Source of the DNA: Chlorophyllum brunneum
Taxonomy: Eukaryota; Basidiomycota; Agaricomycetes; Agaricales; Agaricaceae
DNA: 64,000 nt
NCBI GenBank assembly: GCA_963576785.1
Contig: OY756148.1
Location: 1,364,001 to 1,428,000 of the forward strand
Reading direction: 5' to 3'
Each line of letters opens with the position of its first letter. The first letter of the stretch is position 1. The notes below the pieces were generated by a model. The model was not told where the DNA came from, did no database searches, and saw nothing but the letters and a program-made list of their open reading frames with translations. The position numbers and the translations under genes were made by a program. Shown piece after piece: positions 53,538 to 64,000 of this stretch.

Positions 53538-54778
53538 TCGGAGCCTTCGACAAAATCCTCTTTCTCCTCCTTTTCTTGTTCACCGTCTTCATTGATTTCT
53601 CTGATATACGCTTTCTTGGGTGCCCTGCAGTTCTTCAAGATGTGGCCTTGTTTGCCACAATTGTAACATGTTATCTTGGTGTATGTGACTTTCGTTTTCT
53701 TCCTGCAGTATTTGGCAATATGCCCATAGAGGTTGCAGTTGTAGCACCTCGGTTTTCCATTTTGATTGGTGTCTGCCCTTTGTCTCCCTATCTCTATGGG
53801 TTGTCCTCCACCTCCATAAGTAACTCCGGTGGTAGTTCTGACATCTCCTTGGGTGATGTCTGTTGCTTCATACCCTTGTCCTACTGCAAGGATTGTAGTT
53901 TTCCATTTGTTGTATGTCGTTGGGATGGAGGTTGCCAGGTAGCCTACTATGGTTCGGATAATGTCTGCTCTGGTATAGCGTTTGAGAAGGAATATCACGT
54001 GGGTGTCGTCTGTCTCTGCTTGGGCTTTTAATGCCTCGAATTCAATTAAGAAATCTGCCATGTTCTTCTTTCCTTGTTTGAACGTCTCGATTTCTCCTTC
54101 TGCTATGGCTTTTCTATTCCCCAAGGAGAATGTGGCCTCTATTTCCTTTGTAAAGTCATCCCAATCTGGTGTTTTTTTGTTCTGGATGGCTTGCAGCTGC
54201 GTGTTGGTGTAAGGGCCTGCTAGCCCCCCTTTCATTCTTGCCAAAATTGCTACTATCTTCTGTTCGTCTTCGTTTATTTTGTTGAACATCAACCACAAGG
54301 ATATTGCTCTCCACCAATCATCAAATTTGGTTCTATCTCCATTGAAATATTCTGGCTCTGGGGCTAGGTTCTTTGGAATGTTGATTTCTTCTATCATTTC
54401 TGGTTCTGTCTCTGGTTCGCTGTGTTTGTTTTCATGGGTCTCGGCGATTTCTATATCGGCTGTGGCATCGGTGATTTCTGTGTCGATTTCTTCTTCAGAT
54501 GGGGCTAGTTCCTCGTCTGTGCTGTGCTCGGATTCTTTCTCATAGGTCTCGGCAATATCTATATTGGGTGTGTTCTCAGCAACTTCTATGTCGAATTTGG
54601 TTTCAAATAGAGCTGTATTCTTATCTACGCTATGTTCGGATTTCTGCCGTTTAAGGCCTTCAGGGATTTCTGGTTCTGTTGATCGTTTGGATCTTGTTGC
54701 TATGGGTGAACCCTGGATATCTGTTGGTCTCGGAGCTCTGTATCTTCTTGGTGTTCTCGATGAGCTACTGCTGCTCAT
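53534..54778 (-). CDS. Gyp1-E Gag, intact, two CCHC zinc knuckles
   Basis: Intact 414-residue Gag, same length as B. Acidic N-terminal third; capsid-like region (RTKFDDWWRAISLWLMFNK, GKKNMADFLIEFEALKAQ); two knuckles, CYNCNLYGHIAKYC and CYNCGKQGHILKNC, near residues 336 and 358. The stop TAA overlaps the candidate intron. Two intact Gag frames beside broken pol frames may reflect chance or longer activity of gag. Confidence 0.92.
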   Translation of the reverse strand: MSSSSSSRTPRRYRAPRPTDIQGSPIATRSKRSTEPEIPEGLKRQKSEHSVDKNTALFETKFDIEVAENTPNIDIAETYEKESEHSTDEELAPSEEEIDTEITDATADIEIAETHENKHSEPETEPEMIEEINIPKNLAPEPEYFNGDRTKFDDWWRAISLWLMFNKINEDEQKIVAILARMKGGLAGPYTNTQLQAIQNKKTPDWDDFTKEIEATFSLGNRKAIAEGEIETFKQGKKNMADFLIEFEALKAQAETDDTHVIFLLKRYTRADIIRTIVGYLATSIPTTYNKWKTTILAVGQGYEATDITQGDVRTTTGVTYGGGGQPIEIGRQRADTNQNGKPRCYNCNLYGHIAKYCRKKTKVTYTKITCYNCGKQGHILKNCRAPKKAYIREINEDGEQEKEEKEDFVEGSE

Positions 54779-54871
54779 ATACTGTCATCCTGGTTGGAGG
54801 CTATTATTCCAAGCCTAGCTACAAATAGTGGCACCTCTCTTGCAAGGTGAGTCGAATTACACTTTACCAAA

Positions 54872-55165
54872 TGTTACGACCTTAGTCTCTGACTCAGGTT
54901 GCAAGTCCTTGGATAAAGACAAGGAAGTAGAGAAGGGAGTAAGGGATGATACGATTGGTAAAGTGTAAGGAATACATCAAGTATTACTACACTTTATATA
55001 CTAGTGGTGACAGTTAATAATAAGGGAGAGGGGTAAACGAATCAGATAGGAGGCATAGCCTTTAGGGGTGAAACAGGGAATGAAACGAGAAGTGAAACAA
55101 GTATGAGGGTACACGAGGTGACGGGCACACGATAGGAATAAACGGTCTATCTATAGTTTGTAACA
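54872..55165 (-). repeat. Gyp1-E 5' LTR (294 bp)
   Basis: Plus-strand TGTTACGACC...TTTGTAACA; the primer site ACACTTTACCAA lies at 54859-54870. Confidence 0.95.
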
Positions 55166-55584
55166 ACAGCTACATTTCCTGTAACTCGCTCTTCAGTATT
55201 ATTCATCTAATATTTGTTATTAAGGTTATGCCCTCTAACTCATATTATGCACCATTTCCTCATATATTTCATGAGCTAAGATCACTGTTGCTCCAATTAT
55301 ACTACTTAACACCACTGATGATATCATAGTGTTTCAAGGGACTATGAAGTTATTACTGACTTATTATGTATAATTATTACTTGTAGGTCTTAGGGTTTGC
55401 TACCCAGATACTTAGTATATAAAGCAATATATATTCTCTTATGTTTCTTTAGATAATTTACTTGATTTCTACCTTACTCTACTTAACTAACAGCAACTCA
55501 CTTAGTAACTTCACTATCTACTAACTACATTATTAGTAAGTCAGATTATCCATCTATCACTACATGTTACTATGCTGGAAAACA
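55166..55584 (+). repeat. Cop1-b 5' LTR, main part
   Basis: Remainder of the LTR after Gyp1-E; its first 25 bases are at 48692-48716. Ends CTGGAAAACA. Contains TATATAAAG near 55417. The decayed half-tRNA-iMet primer site starts at 55585. Confidence 0.88.
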
Positions 55585-55825
55585 GGATATAGGCCCTAGA
55601 TTGCCTGCTCCCCATACACTATGACTGGCTGCAACTAAATTGTAGATAGGCTAATTTGACCAGTCTTATAGAGCATAGTCTTTCTAACCTATCTCTCTAA
55701 CATAACTCATTTGTTTCATACTCTATACAGACTTCTGTATATAGGTTCATAGCTTAAACAGTGCAGTGGCACAGATCTGGTTGCCCATGAATCTGATCAC
55801 TAATTATGTCTATTTTTAGACTACA

Positions 55826-57431
55826 ATGTCTTCTCTTATTTTTGTAGTACTTAGCTCTATTCCAGTTCTCTCCAGTACTACTAATTATACTGAGTGGGCA
55901 GATTGGATATAGGATACCCTTGCCTTGGTCTTTGCCAACAGTACTCTTATTCTTGGTGATAAGTATCTGCTAACACCTTTGTTGCAAATACATACTCTTG
56001 TCCTTACCTATATAATTATCCTGCTTCCCACAGGCCAGGTGGTAATTGAATATGCTGTATGCATCTGTCTTCACTGGATTATATACTCAATTATCAAGAG
56101 TAAACTTTCTGCCAAGATAATCAAAGGGAACTTCCCTGATATCAACAGTTTGTGACTATACCTTTGTACCACATATAGTATGAAGTCTATCTCCAGCCTC
56201 TATTCAAAGGACCTACCTCTACCCCCATCCAAATGAGGATCTCTCTGGCCTGATTGCCAAGCTTACTGTTCTTTATGAGCAGTTTGATACTAATGGCAAT
56301 TGTACTATTCCAGATCATCAAAGCAATAACTCTTCTTTCTGGTATTCCTAATGCATGGAATATTGTAACTCTATTCCTTATGGTAAACACCCAGATCTTG
56401 GCCATCACCTTTGTATTGGTCTGAGGAGCTATAATGGGCCACTGGTCAATACTTAAGGTGAACCAGGCGGTCAACAAATTCTTTGGTATAAAACTACAAA
56501 GCATGTTCTCTCACTATCAGAAATAAGCAGCAGTAGCAATGCAGTCCCCTGCAGAAGTAGCAGCAGCAAGAGCAGCAGTCATGCCCTCAGTACCAGTAGC
56601 AACAGCAATCTCTACAGCAGTAATGCCAGTAGTAGTCTCAAGGGGAAGGAGAGAAGAAAAAGAGGCAATATTGAACAAGGGGCAATAGCAAAGACTGTTA
56701 GAGTTGATCAGCTATCTTATCTTATTAGAGCTTATCTAGTATTATCTCATCTTATTTGGTTCATCTCATCTTATCCTAGATAGCCTTAGATAGTTAGTCA
56801 CATGATTTGGTAGTGCACAGACCACCCTCTGTACATATATAAGGAATACCCCAGCTTCCCCAAATATCAATCCTTTACCCATTATGTGTCAGTGTTAGTG
56901 TTAGTGTCTGTGTCTGTGTCTGTATCTCATTTCTCTTTTATCATCTTCTTTGTGTTGCCTCTACCCTTTCTACCCCCTTTTGTGTTCCCACCTTTAACAA
57001 AGGCTGAGTAAATGAGATTAACACTGGGCAACTAGCTCTATCCAGAAATGATGCCAGGTAACTGGCTTATATGATGGACTCTTTCAAGTTTGGCTTTTCC
57101 AAGTTGATAACTAAACCAAAAAGACTTCTCAAGATCTCTGGCACTATCTATCTCCCAACTAGCCTTTCCTCCAATGGCTACCTCCATTATGGAGGTTGAC
57201 AAACTCTTTGGCACTACACCAGCTACCAAACCAGTTGTGAGCATCCCCACTCTGGCCACTGTCAAGAAAGACAAGAATAAAGTATTGATAAGATTTGAGA
57301 ACAAGGATTACTCAGATAAAGCAATGGCAGGTAAGCCAGATCTTGCTAACTTTTCACACAAATCTGAAGATTACTACAGGAATATCATATACATTGCTAA
57401 TGTCCAAGGAGACTCTCAACTGGGTGCATAA
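55826..57431 (+). pseudogene. Cop1-b gag region and downstream conserved block
   Basis: ATG 55826 opens decayed copia Gag (SSTTNYTEWADW), which continues with stops to about 56700 and ends in a short Gln-rich tract. After a stretch of about 300 bases holding a T/G-rich simple sequence (GTGTCTGTGTCTG near 56900) comes the block at 57174-57431. This has IMEVDKLFGTTPATKPV, ENKDYSDKAMAGKPDLA and VQGDSQLGA, shared with Cop1-a 6291-6734. Function of the block is unknown. Confidence 0.65.
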
Positions 57432-57599
57432 AGTACAGTCTCAGCCAATGTAGAATCTTGGATTAGTAACTGGACAACATATACCTAATTATGTACAATT
57501 ATATACTTTAGAAATACATCTTTTTCCTCTTTTTCCAAGAGTGAAGAATATGTGTGAAATAACACATAGCTGCAATAGCATATGTGGATGCACAATAAA

Positions 57600-58990
57600 T
57601 AGGTAATCTCATAAAATGAGCAATGAATAGCTTTTGAACTTTAGTGTCTCCCTTAATGTTACTCCAAACAAGAGGAATCTTGTCAATATTGTTGAAGGTT
57701 CTTTCAGATCAGTGCAGATTGCAGATAGATCTACACTTTCTATCAGATCTTATGGTACTGTCTATTTAGAGACAGAAGTAAAACTTGAGTCTAGTAAAGT
57801 TCAGCAGTATACTTTGTGTCTTTGCCCAGTATATCATATACTGAAGTTAGATATGAGACTTCTTTTGACCAGATCCATCACAGATAAAACCAGTTTGATT
57901 GCAGAAATGTCAAATAGGAAGACTGTCATTTGTGATATTTGTGGTAAACTCTATCTGAGTAGATGCTGTTACCAGGGGGCTTCTTCAAACCAAGTTCACT
58001 TTGTTGACTTATGTATTTTGCACAATAGAGATTTATGATTCTTCTTGGCTTTAATAAATAAAAATACCACATCCTATGATGTCTGGTATTGAAGATTTGC
58101 ACACCTATCTGATCAGGCTCTGAGTTACATACTAAAACACATGGAATCTGTCCTAGTACTTTTACTAAAGGAATAGAAGGTTTACCCTAGTTATATAATT
58201 AGAAAGCTGCCAAATAAGGCCTACCATAAGAATAAATCTTGTGCATCCTTGATCTTTGAATTGATCCATTTGGATCTTCAGAAACTCTCTATTATATCTT
58301 ATCACAAGTACAAATGGGTTATAACATTCCTTGATAACTACTCTTCCTCTGCATATATCTCTTTCTTATATAGCAAATCAGATATTGTACATACTTTTAA
58401 GGCATATGCTAAGGTGGTTATAAACTAGACAGGCAAACACACCAAGCATGTGTGCTCTGATAATGGAGGAGAATATATGTCTTAGAAACTTAAGAACTAT
58501 TTTGCTGAAAAAGGAATCCTTTATGAAATAAGTATACTGTATATTCATCAACAGAATGGGTATACCAAATGTTTTAATTGAATACTTCTAGAAAAGGTGC
58601 AATCTATGCAACTTAAAGCATGTCTTCCAGCTAGCTACTGGGAGTTTGCATTTTATATGGCTGCTCATATCTATAATAAAATACCTATAAAGTACCTGAA
58701 ATAGGTCACCCACTATAAGATATGGTTTAGAAGGAAACCTAATGTTTCTCATCTCTAAGTATTTGGTTATAGGGCCTATATATACCTTTCTAATAGGGTG
58801 TGGCAAGACAAACTTGTGTCCAAATCAGAATTGATAATCTTCATTAGTTATGCAGATAATAGTAGCAACTTTAAGTTTATGCACCATCAGTGAAACAATT
58901 CTATCTTTGTCTTCCCCTATACTGTCTTTGATAAACTCTATTTCCTCAGATATCTATTACAGTCTGAATAACAGAGCCAATTGCTGCCCA
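57600..58990 (+). pseudogene. Cop1-b protease / pre-integrase and integrase
   Basis: 57634-58038 is open (FSVSLNVTPNKRNLVNIVEG and VICDICGKLYLSRCC), corresponding to the region after the copia protease. Integrase follows with stops: HLDLQKLSIISYHKYKWVI, FLDNYSSSAYISFLYSKSDI, the catalytic CSDNGGEYMS (58449-58480), then HQQNGYTK and ASYWEFAFYMAAHIYN. The protein would integrate element cDNA; the copy is dead. Confidence 0.75.
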
Positions 58991-59749
58991 ATAATAGCAA
59001 TTCAAATAATCAAAAAGGATTAAATCCTCTTCTTTCTGAAAATAGATTTGTTCCAGGACTATCCAGTGCAAGTGTACTATGTGCAGAACTACTGCTATCA
59101 CCTCCTCATCCAAAAACTTCTACTTCTAGTCCCAAAGAACAAACTCTGTTACCTCTGCCTTCTTCCTCTTTTAGAAAATCTTTTCCAGGATTATCCTACA
59201 AGGATCTTACTCCATTTTCCTCTCCATCAATACTATCTTGGCCTTTAGGAGGAGTTAAGGTTGAGGATAATGTTGAGGAGGCTGCACTTGCACCTAATCT
59301 ACATGCTAATGACTGAGCTCCCATACCCATTCCAGAAGGAATCTTCATACTCTATTTGGACATTGAAGTACCAAAAAAACTTTGTGATTGAACTATTTTT
59401 CAGGTTTCATAAAGAAAAGGGAATATCTATGGTAACCACTGACACCTGAAGGATATCCTTAGGGATTATGAAAAATACAAACCTTTTGGTCAGCTAAGGT
59501 AAGGATAATAGAATCTTAGCCAACCTGATGCCCCCCCAGGTCTTGGTGATTGCATTCCAGGAGAGAATGAGTATGCACCTAATAGGCCACAATTTCCCCT
59601 ACCAGTACATGAGTAAAATATTGACATTTATTTGCCTATGCTTAAGCTAAGTGAGGAAGAGCTTTACTAATTAATTTATGAAGATGGTATAAAGTTAATC
59701 CATTACTGCCTCTCTAAGGCCAGTGTGACCTCTCTATCATCACAGCTAG

Positions 59750-61130
59750 TCCAGTTTAGGGACCTTGCCAAGTTGTCTGCTACTGAGTGCAATGAATGAC
59801 TTAAGGCATACTTTAAGGAGCTTGATGCACTCAGAAAATACAATATATATAAGTTAGTTGACTACCCTAGCAAAGATGTTAATATTGTCAAAAACAGATG
59901 GGTCTTCAACTCTAAGTCAGATGGTCATCACCATGCTCAACTAGTGGCAAAAGGTTTCTCACAAAAGGAAGGTCTCAACTATAATAAGCTTTTCTCTCCA
60001 GTTGTCCACTATGAAACTTCTTGTCTCCTATTCTCTTTAGCAGCAGTTAAAGACTGGGAAATCAAAAGCATTGACATAAAAACTGCCTATTTATATAGTA
60101 ATCTGGATGAAAAAATCTTTATGGAACAACCAGAAGGATTTACACTTGGATATAGTAAAGTGTGAAGATTACAAAAAGCATTGTACAGTCTTAAGCAAGC
60201 TAGTTTAGCTTGATGGCACATAATAATAAAGTCACTGCTTACTATAGGCTTCAAGCAATTTCTATCCAATGTTGGAGTATACTATAATTACTGTCCAAAG
60301 ACTGGCTTGATTATGATTGCCCTTGTTTATGTTGACAATATTGTCTTCATGGGCAAGAAGTACCCCTTCTATTACCAAATGAAGAAAAACTTCATGGAAC
60401 AATGGGAATATCATGATCTTGGAAAAACAACTAAGTTTCTTGGCATAACTATTTTATAGAACCAGAAGAACAGACAGATCTATGTTGATCAGATTTTATA
60501 TCTTAATAAGATCCTTGCTAAATTTGGTATTGCCGCAAGGCTGACTCAAATGCCTTTTCTAGTAGGTTGTGCCTTCTTGTCCTACAAGAGTACTATTAAC
60601 TCTGAGTATGTGACACTATTACCTTATCTTTAATAGACAATCACAGAAGTCCATTCAAGACTTCTTTGATTCTGACTTTACAGGATACCTTGCTACACAT
60701 AAGTCTACTTCTGGCAATCTAGTCTTGTTTGCCAATGGACCAGTCTCCTGGTTGAGTTGCTAATAAGCCACTATAGTGCTGTCAACTACAGAAGCCAAGT
60801 ATGTTGCCATATATGAGATATCTTGTTAACTGATTTGGATTCATCAGCTGCTAGGTGAGATTGGGTTCAAGCAGCCTGCTCTACATCTCATGTGTGACAA
60901 TTCAGGATCAACCTTCTAGGCCTCCAACCTGGTTGTTGAACATTGGTCCAAACATATCATAATTCACTGATATTTCATCCATAAACTTGTTGAGATAGGC
61001 AAAATAGAACTATTTTATGTGAAGTCTGAGAAGAACCCTACTGATATCTGTACAAAAAGTCTGGATACTATTAAATTCCAACAATATTGCAATTATTTAC
61101 CTATTCAGTTCAGTACTTGATTCATATTGC
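59750..61130 (+). pseudogene. Cop1-b reverse transcriptase and RNase H
   Basis: Copia-type RT: NRWVFNSKSDGHHHAQLVAK, GFSQKEGLNYNKLFSPVVHY, DIKTAYLYSNLDEKIFMEQP (59944-60165 open). The catalytic YVDD is changed to YVDN at 60328-60339. RNase H at about 60660-61050 shows HKSTSGNLVLFANGPVSWLS and STTEAKYVA. Stops near 60163 and beyond. The linker 58991-59750 includes an open frame at 58981-59316 (Ser/Pro-rich). Confidence 0.82.
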
Positions 61131-61151
61131 ACTTTGAGCTAGGAGGAGTAT

Positions 61152-61590
61152 TGTCATTTGTGCTTACTATAGCTGCATTCCATGTGACTAGCTCTTTAGT
61201 ATTATTTATATAATATTCATCATCGAGACTATGCCCTCTGACTCACATTATGCATCTCTTACTCATGTATTTCATGAGCTGACTGATCACTGTTGCTCTC
61301 ATTATGCTACTAGACACCACTGATGATATTGCAGTGTTTCAAGGGACTATGAAGTCATTACTGACTCATTATGTATAGTTATTACTTGTAGGTCTTAGGG
61401 TTTGCTACCCAGACACTGAGTATATAAAGCAGCATGTATTCTCTTATGTTTCCTTAGACAATCTACTCAATTTCTACCCTCACTCTACTTAACTACACAG
61501 CAACTCTCTTAGTAATTTCACCATTAACTAACCACCTGTTAGTAAGTCAGATTATTTGTCTGCCACTGTATGTTACTGTGCTGGAAAACA
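61152..61590 (+). repeat. Cop1-b 3' LTR (439 bp)
   Basis: TGTCATTTGTG...GGAAAACA, preceded by the purine-rich AGGAGGAGTA, the likely polypurine tract. TATATAAAG lies near 61420. Confidence 0.92.
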
Positions 61591-61767
61591 CCTTGATGTT
61601 TTCATTCAGTAGATTGAGTTAATTATGTCTTTGTCTTTTGTACCAGCCTTGAGCCTTTCTCTGCTATCATATGTAGCCATTCCTGTTGGAATTACACCAG
61701 CACTTTGGAAGTCTCTAATTGGGCATTTTTCCTGATTGGGTGAAAGGTAAGCGGTAGGTGCTGGAGC
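61591..61767. other. unassigned 177-bp segment between two copia LTRs
   Basis: Short sequence between Cop1-b and Cop2. A plus-strand reading (VAIPVGITPALWKSLIGHFS) faintly resembles copia Gag, but this is not supported enough to call. Confidence 0.4.
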
Positions 61768-62335
61768 TGTTGAGGAAACAACCATAACGAGTTGTTTGCT
61801 GGGGGCAGCAGTAAACGCAGTGGGAGAGAACGTAGGGTCTACTCACCGAGATAATAAGCTTCTATCTGATACCTGTAGAAAGGTAATTCAGATAGACAGA
61901 TATTATTGATGAAGCGGTTAACGTCAGAGTAGAGGTCAAAGTCAATTAAATCGATGGAGGTGTTGTACTCAAAGAGATAGGCAATGATGAAGAAGTTGTT
62001 CGATTGAACAAGATACAGAACTAGGTCTGCTACATGGGGTTTATATACATATTGTAACATAGGTGAGTCATACTACATAAAATACTAGCATTGCATGGAT
62101 TGTTCCTTATGACTCCTTTTAACTGTGGCGTAGTGCCTGCGGAGTACTGCGGAACGTAGCATCTAGTCATTGGTACTATGTAGAATAATCTATCAAGTAC
62201 TTATGACTCTCATCGTATGCAGAGCAACTCATAGGAAGTTACTACGGAATGAAGTTACTGGAAAGTAATAGATTAGTCTATTATTATCATAATGACTTCA
62301 TAGTCTATTTCTAGAATATGTCCGAAACTTCAACA
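61768..62335 (-). repeat. Cop2 3' LTR (about 568 bp)
   Basis: Plus-strand TGTTGAGG...CTTCAACA with inverted ends. On the minus strand a TATATAAACC promoter element lies near 62040. The left boundary is inferred from the TG...CA rule, since the partner LTR is outside the window. The purine-rich AGCAAGGAGGAG (minus, 62336-62350) is the polypurine tract. Confidence 0.75.
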
Positions 62336-62369
62336 CTCCTCCTTGCTCTGTATTGATATAGATTTTTAA

Positions 62370-64000
62370 TCACTCAAACATCAAGCCAAGATGAGGTTGG
62401 AATAGATTGAATTTAATTTTGTCTAAATTCTTTGTGAGAATATTGGCAGGATTTTCAGTACCTTTCACAGAGAATATTTCAATCTTTCCGTCTTCTACCA
62501 AATCACGAATATAATGGTATTTGACGTCGACATGTTTTGATCGTTTTTCTATTACTAGATTTTTGGCCCAAAATATTGAACCCTCATTATCACTGAAGAG
62601 ATAAGGGACTAATGATTGGATACCAATTTCTTCCAACAAATTGACAGTCCAAACAAGTTGTCGACTGCAATCTGACAAAGCCATATACTCAGCTTCAGTG
62701 GAAGATAATGCAACCGTTTTCTGTTTCCTACTTAACCAAGCGATAGCTCCACTGGCTAATAAACAGAAATATCCAGTTACAGATTTACGACTAATTGGAT
62801 CACCAGTCCAATCAGAGTCGGAAAAAGCATTAAGGCCTTGCATAGAACTTCCATTATAGGTAATTCTATATTTGCAAGTAGCATTAAGATACTTTAGCAA
62901 ATGTAGGCCTGCATTATAATGCGCTTTAGTGGGATTGGTCATATGTTGTGATAATTTGACAGTGGCGAAAGCTATGTCAGGCCGACTGCCTATCATCAGA
63001 TACATAACTGATCCTACTAACTGTTGATACCTCTTTATGAAGTCAGGTGTTGCTTTTCCTGTATTGGATTCGAAGATAAATCCATTTGTAATGGGATTTC
63101 TTCTTTTCTAATTACTTTAAATCGATCAAGGACTTTTCCTAGATAATCCATTTGGTCTAGGGTAATTGATCGGTTTATAGGATTTCGCAAAATTTTCATG
63201 CCAAGAAACTCTTTGGTTGGACCAAGGTCTTGGCATTCCCATTTCTTCATAAAGAGTGCTCGCTTCTCATGTAGAAGTCTAGAGCCTCTGATTCCAAAGA
63301 ACATTGAGTCATCTATATAGACCAGAGCTATAATAAGCTCTTTGGTTTCAGGGTCGTAGTAATAATAGACTCCAGTATCTAGTTTGGATTGGACAAATCC
63401 TAGGTCGGTCATTGACTTAGTCAATTCCTTCCACTATTGTCGTCCGGATTGCTTTAGTCCATAAATAGCTCAGTTTAATTTCCAAACCAAATTACCACAA
63501 CTTGTATTGAAACCTTCTGGAAGTTTTATATAGAGTTCTTCATCTAGTTTTCTGTAGAGATAAGCAGTTTTAACATCTAAACTGAGCATCTCCCAATCGT
63601 TGAGGGCAGCAACTGCAAATATGAGTTGTGCTGTCTCATAACAGACTACTGGTGAAAATAGTTCATCGTAATCGATTCCCTCTATCTGAGAGAATCCTTT
63701 TGCTACTAGTCGAGCACGGTATCGACCATCTGATTTGGGTGTAAAGACCCATCTATTTTTGACAGCTTTTCTTCCAGGCAGAAGTTTAGCTAAGTCATAA
63801 ACATGTCTTTCTTTGAGTGAATTTAACTCTTCTAAGCACGCTTTCCACCATTTAGATTTCTCTTCTGATGGTAGTCAATTTAAATCCTTGAAAGAAATAG
63901 GAACTAATGGTGATTCAACTTTTTGAGTGCACAGATAATCGATCATCCCTACTCCTCCTTCTCTGCATAAGTCTTCTAATGTAGAAGCTTCATGCTGAGA
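62370..64000 (-). pseudogene. Cop2 reverse transcriptase and RNase H (partial, lightly damaged)
   Basis: Minus-strand copia Pol entering from the right edge: RWVFTPKSDGRYRARLVAKG, GFSQIEGIDYDELFSPVV, SLDVKTAYLYRKLDEELYIK, then YIDDSMFFG, the catalytic YIDD (63308-63319), and LGMKILRN. RNase H: MYLMIGSRPDIAFATVKLSQ, SDSDWTGDPISRKSVTGYF, LSSTEAEYMALSDCSRQLVW, then ENPANILTKNLDKIKF before TGA at 62370. Damage: a frameshift near 63105 and two stops near 63434 and 63473 (AIYGLKQSGRQ*WKE). Otherwise the catalytic residues are intact. Confidence 0.88.

Larger units (their letters stand above)
48717..55165 (-). mobile_element. Gyp1-E: Ty3/gypsy chromovirus inside Cop1-b 5' LTR
   Basis: 6449-bp minus-strand element, the same length as copy B, with a perfect ACAGC duplication (48712-48716 and 55166-55170). 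Its 294-bp LTRs differ at about ten sites, all transitions. gag is intact; pol has several stops; ORF3 has one. Confidence 0.95.
48692..61590 (+). mobile_element. Cop1-b: Ty1/copia element, full length, split by Gyp1-E
   Basis: Plus-strand copia with its 5' LTR split into 48692-48716 and 55166-55584 by Gyp1-E, internal region 55585-61151 and 3' LTR 61152-61590. Internal order gag, protease, integrase, RT, RNase H identifies copia. About 6.45 kb without the insert. All coding parts carry stops, and the LTR pair differs at many sites. Confidence 0.9.
61768..64000 (-). mobile_element. Cop2: Ty1/copia element, 3' part, off the window edge
   Basis: Minus-strand copia of a different family: 3' LTR at 61768-62335, polypurine tract just inside, RNase H and RT to the window end. 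Fewer stops than Cop1, so younger. The 5' part lies beyond 64000. Confidence 0.88.

Overview
The window looks like transposon-packed chromosome from a filamentous basidiomycete, probably an agaricomycete. The evidence is two ordinary host genes of fungal type (a Cdc25-type RasGEF with 51-nt introns and a single-exon F-box/LRR-like protein), a decayed eukaryotic 18S rDNA piece, and chromodomain Ty3/gypsy, Ty1/copia and RNase H-bearing LINE elements of kinds common in that group. The species was not identified.

Layout. 1-4.1 kb: 3' end of the RasGEF gene (+) and the F-box gene (-). 4.8-12.2 kb: a broken copia element (Cop1-a, +). It carries a 4.7-kb insert made of the 5' two thirds of an 18S rRNA gene plus probable 5' ETS, and that rDNA is itself split by a LINE (7035-10212) with a perfect 9-bp target duplication. 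12.2-48.1 kb: one old minus-strand Ty3/gypsy element (Gyp2) with 612-bp LTRs at 12166-12777 and 47456-48067. It is split into five pieces by four later insertions of a second gypsy family (Gyp1 copies A, B, C, D). 48.1-61.6 kb: a reversed Cop1 fragment, then a full-length copia (Cop1-b) whose 5' LTR was split by Gyp1-E. 61.8-64 kb: 3' LTR and pol of a second copia family (Cop2, -), running off the end.

Gyp1 is the most informative family. Five copies (A and D old, with LTRs of about 305 bp; B, C and E younger, with 294-bp LTRs and 5-bp target duplications) show one plan: LTR, self-complementary primer site, gag with two CCHC knuckles, pol (protease, RT, RNase H, integrase, chromodomain), then a third ORF of 278-292 codons before the polypurine tract. 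Three features recur in all five. First, a 56-nt GT...AG segment at the gag/pol junction, whose removal would fuse Gag to Pol in frame and whose 5' splice site overlaps the gag stop. Second, an ATGA overlap at the pol stop leading into the third-ORF region. Third, a 12-nt primer site perfectly complementary to the LTR just downstream of its TATA box, as in Tf1-type self-priming. Every young copy is disabled by a few point stops, most of them CGA to TGA or CAG to TAG, so decay by C-to-T change is recent.

Gyp2 carries pol on the minus strand and an unrelated-looking plus-strand reading frame between its pol end and its 3' LTR (12914-28197, interrupted by copies A and B). That frame has an acidic Ser-rich N-terminus, a CxxC-x6-C motif and a Gln-rich coiled coil. 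No tRNA, CRISPR array or bacterial feature was seen. All statements come from reading the sequence; no search was run.
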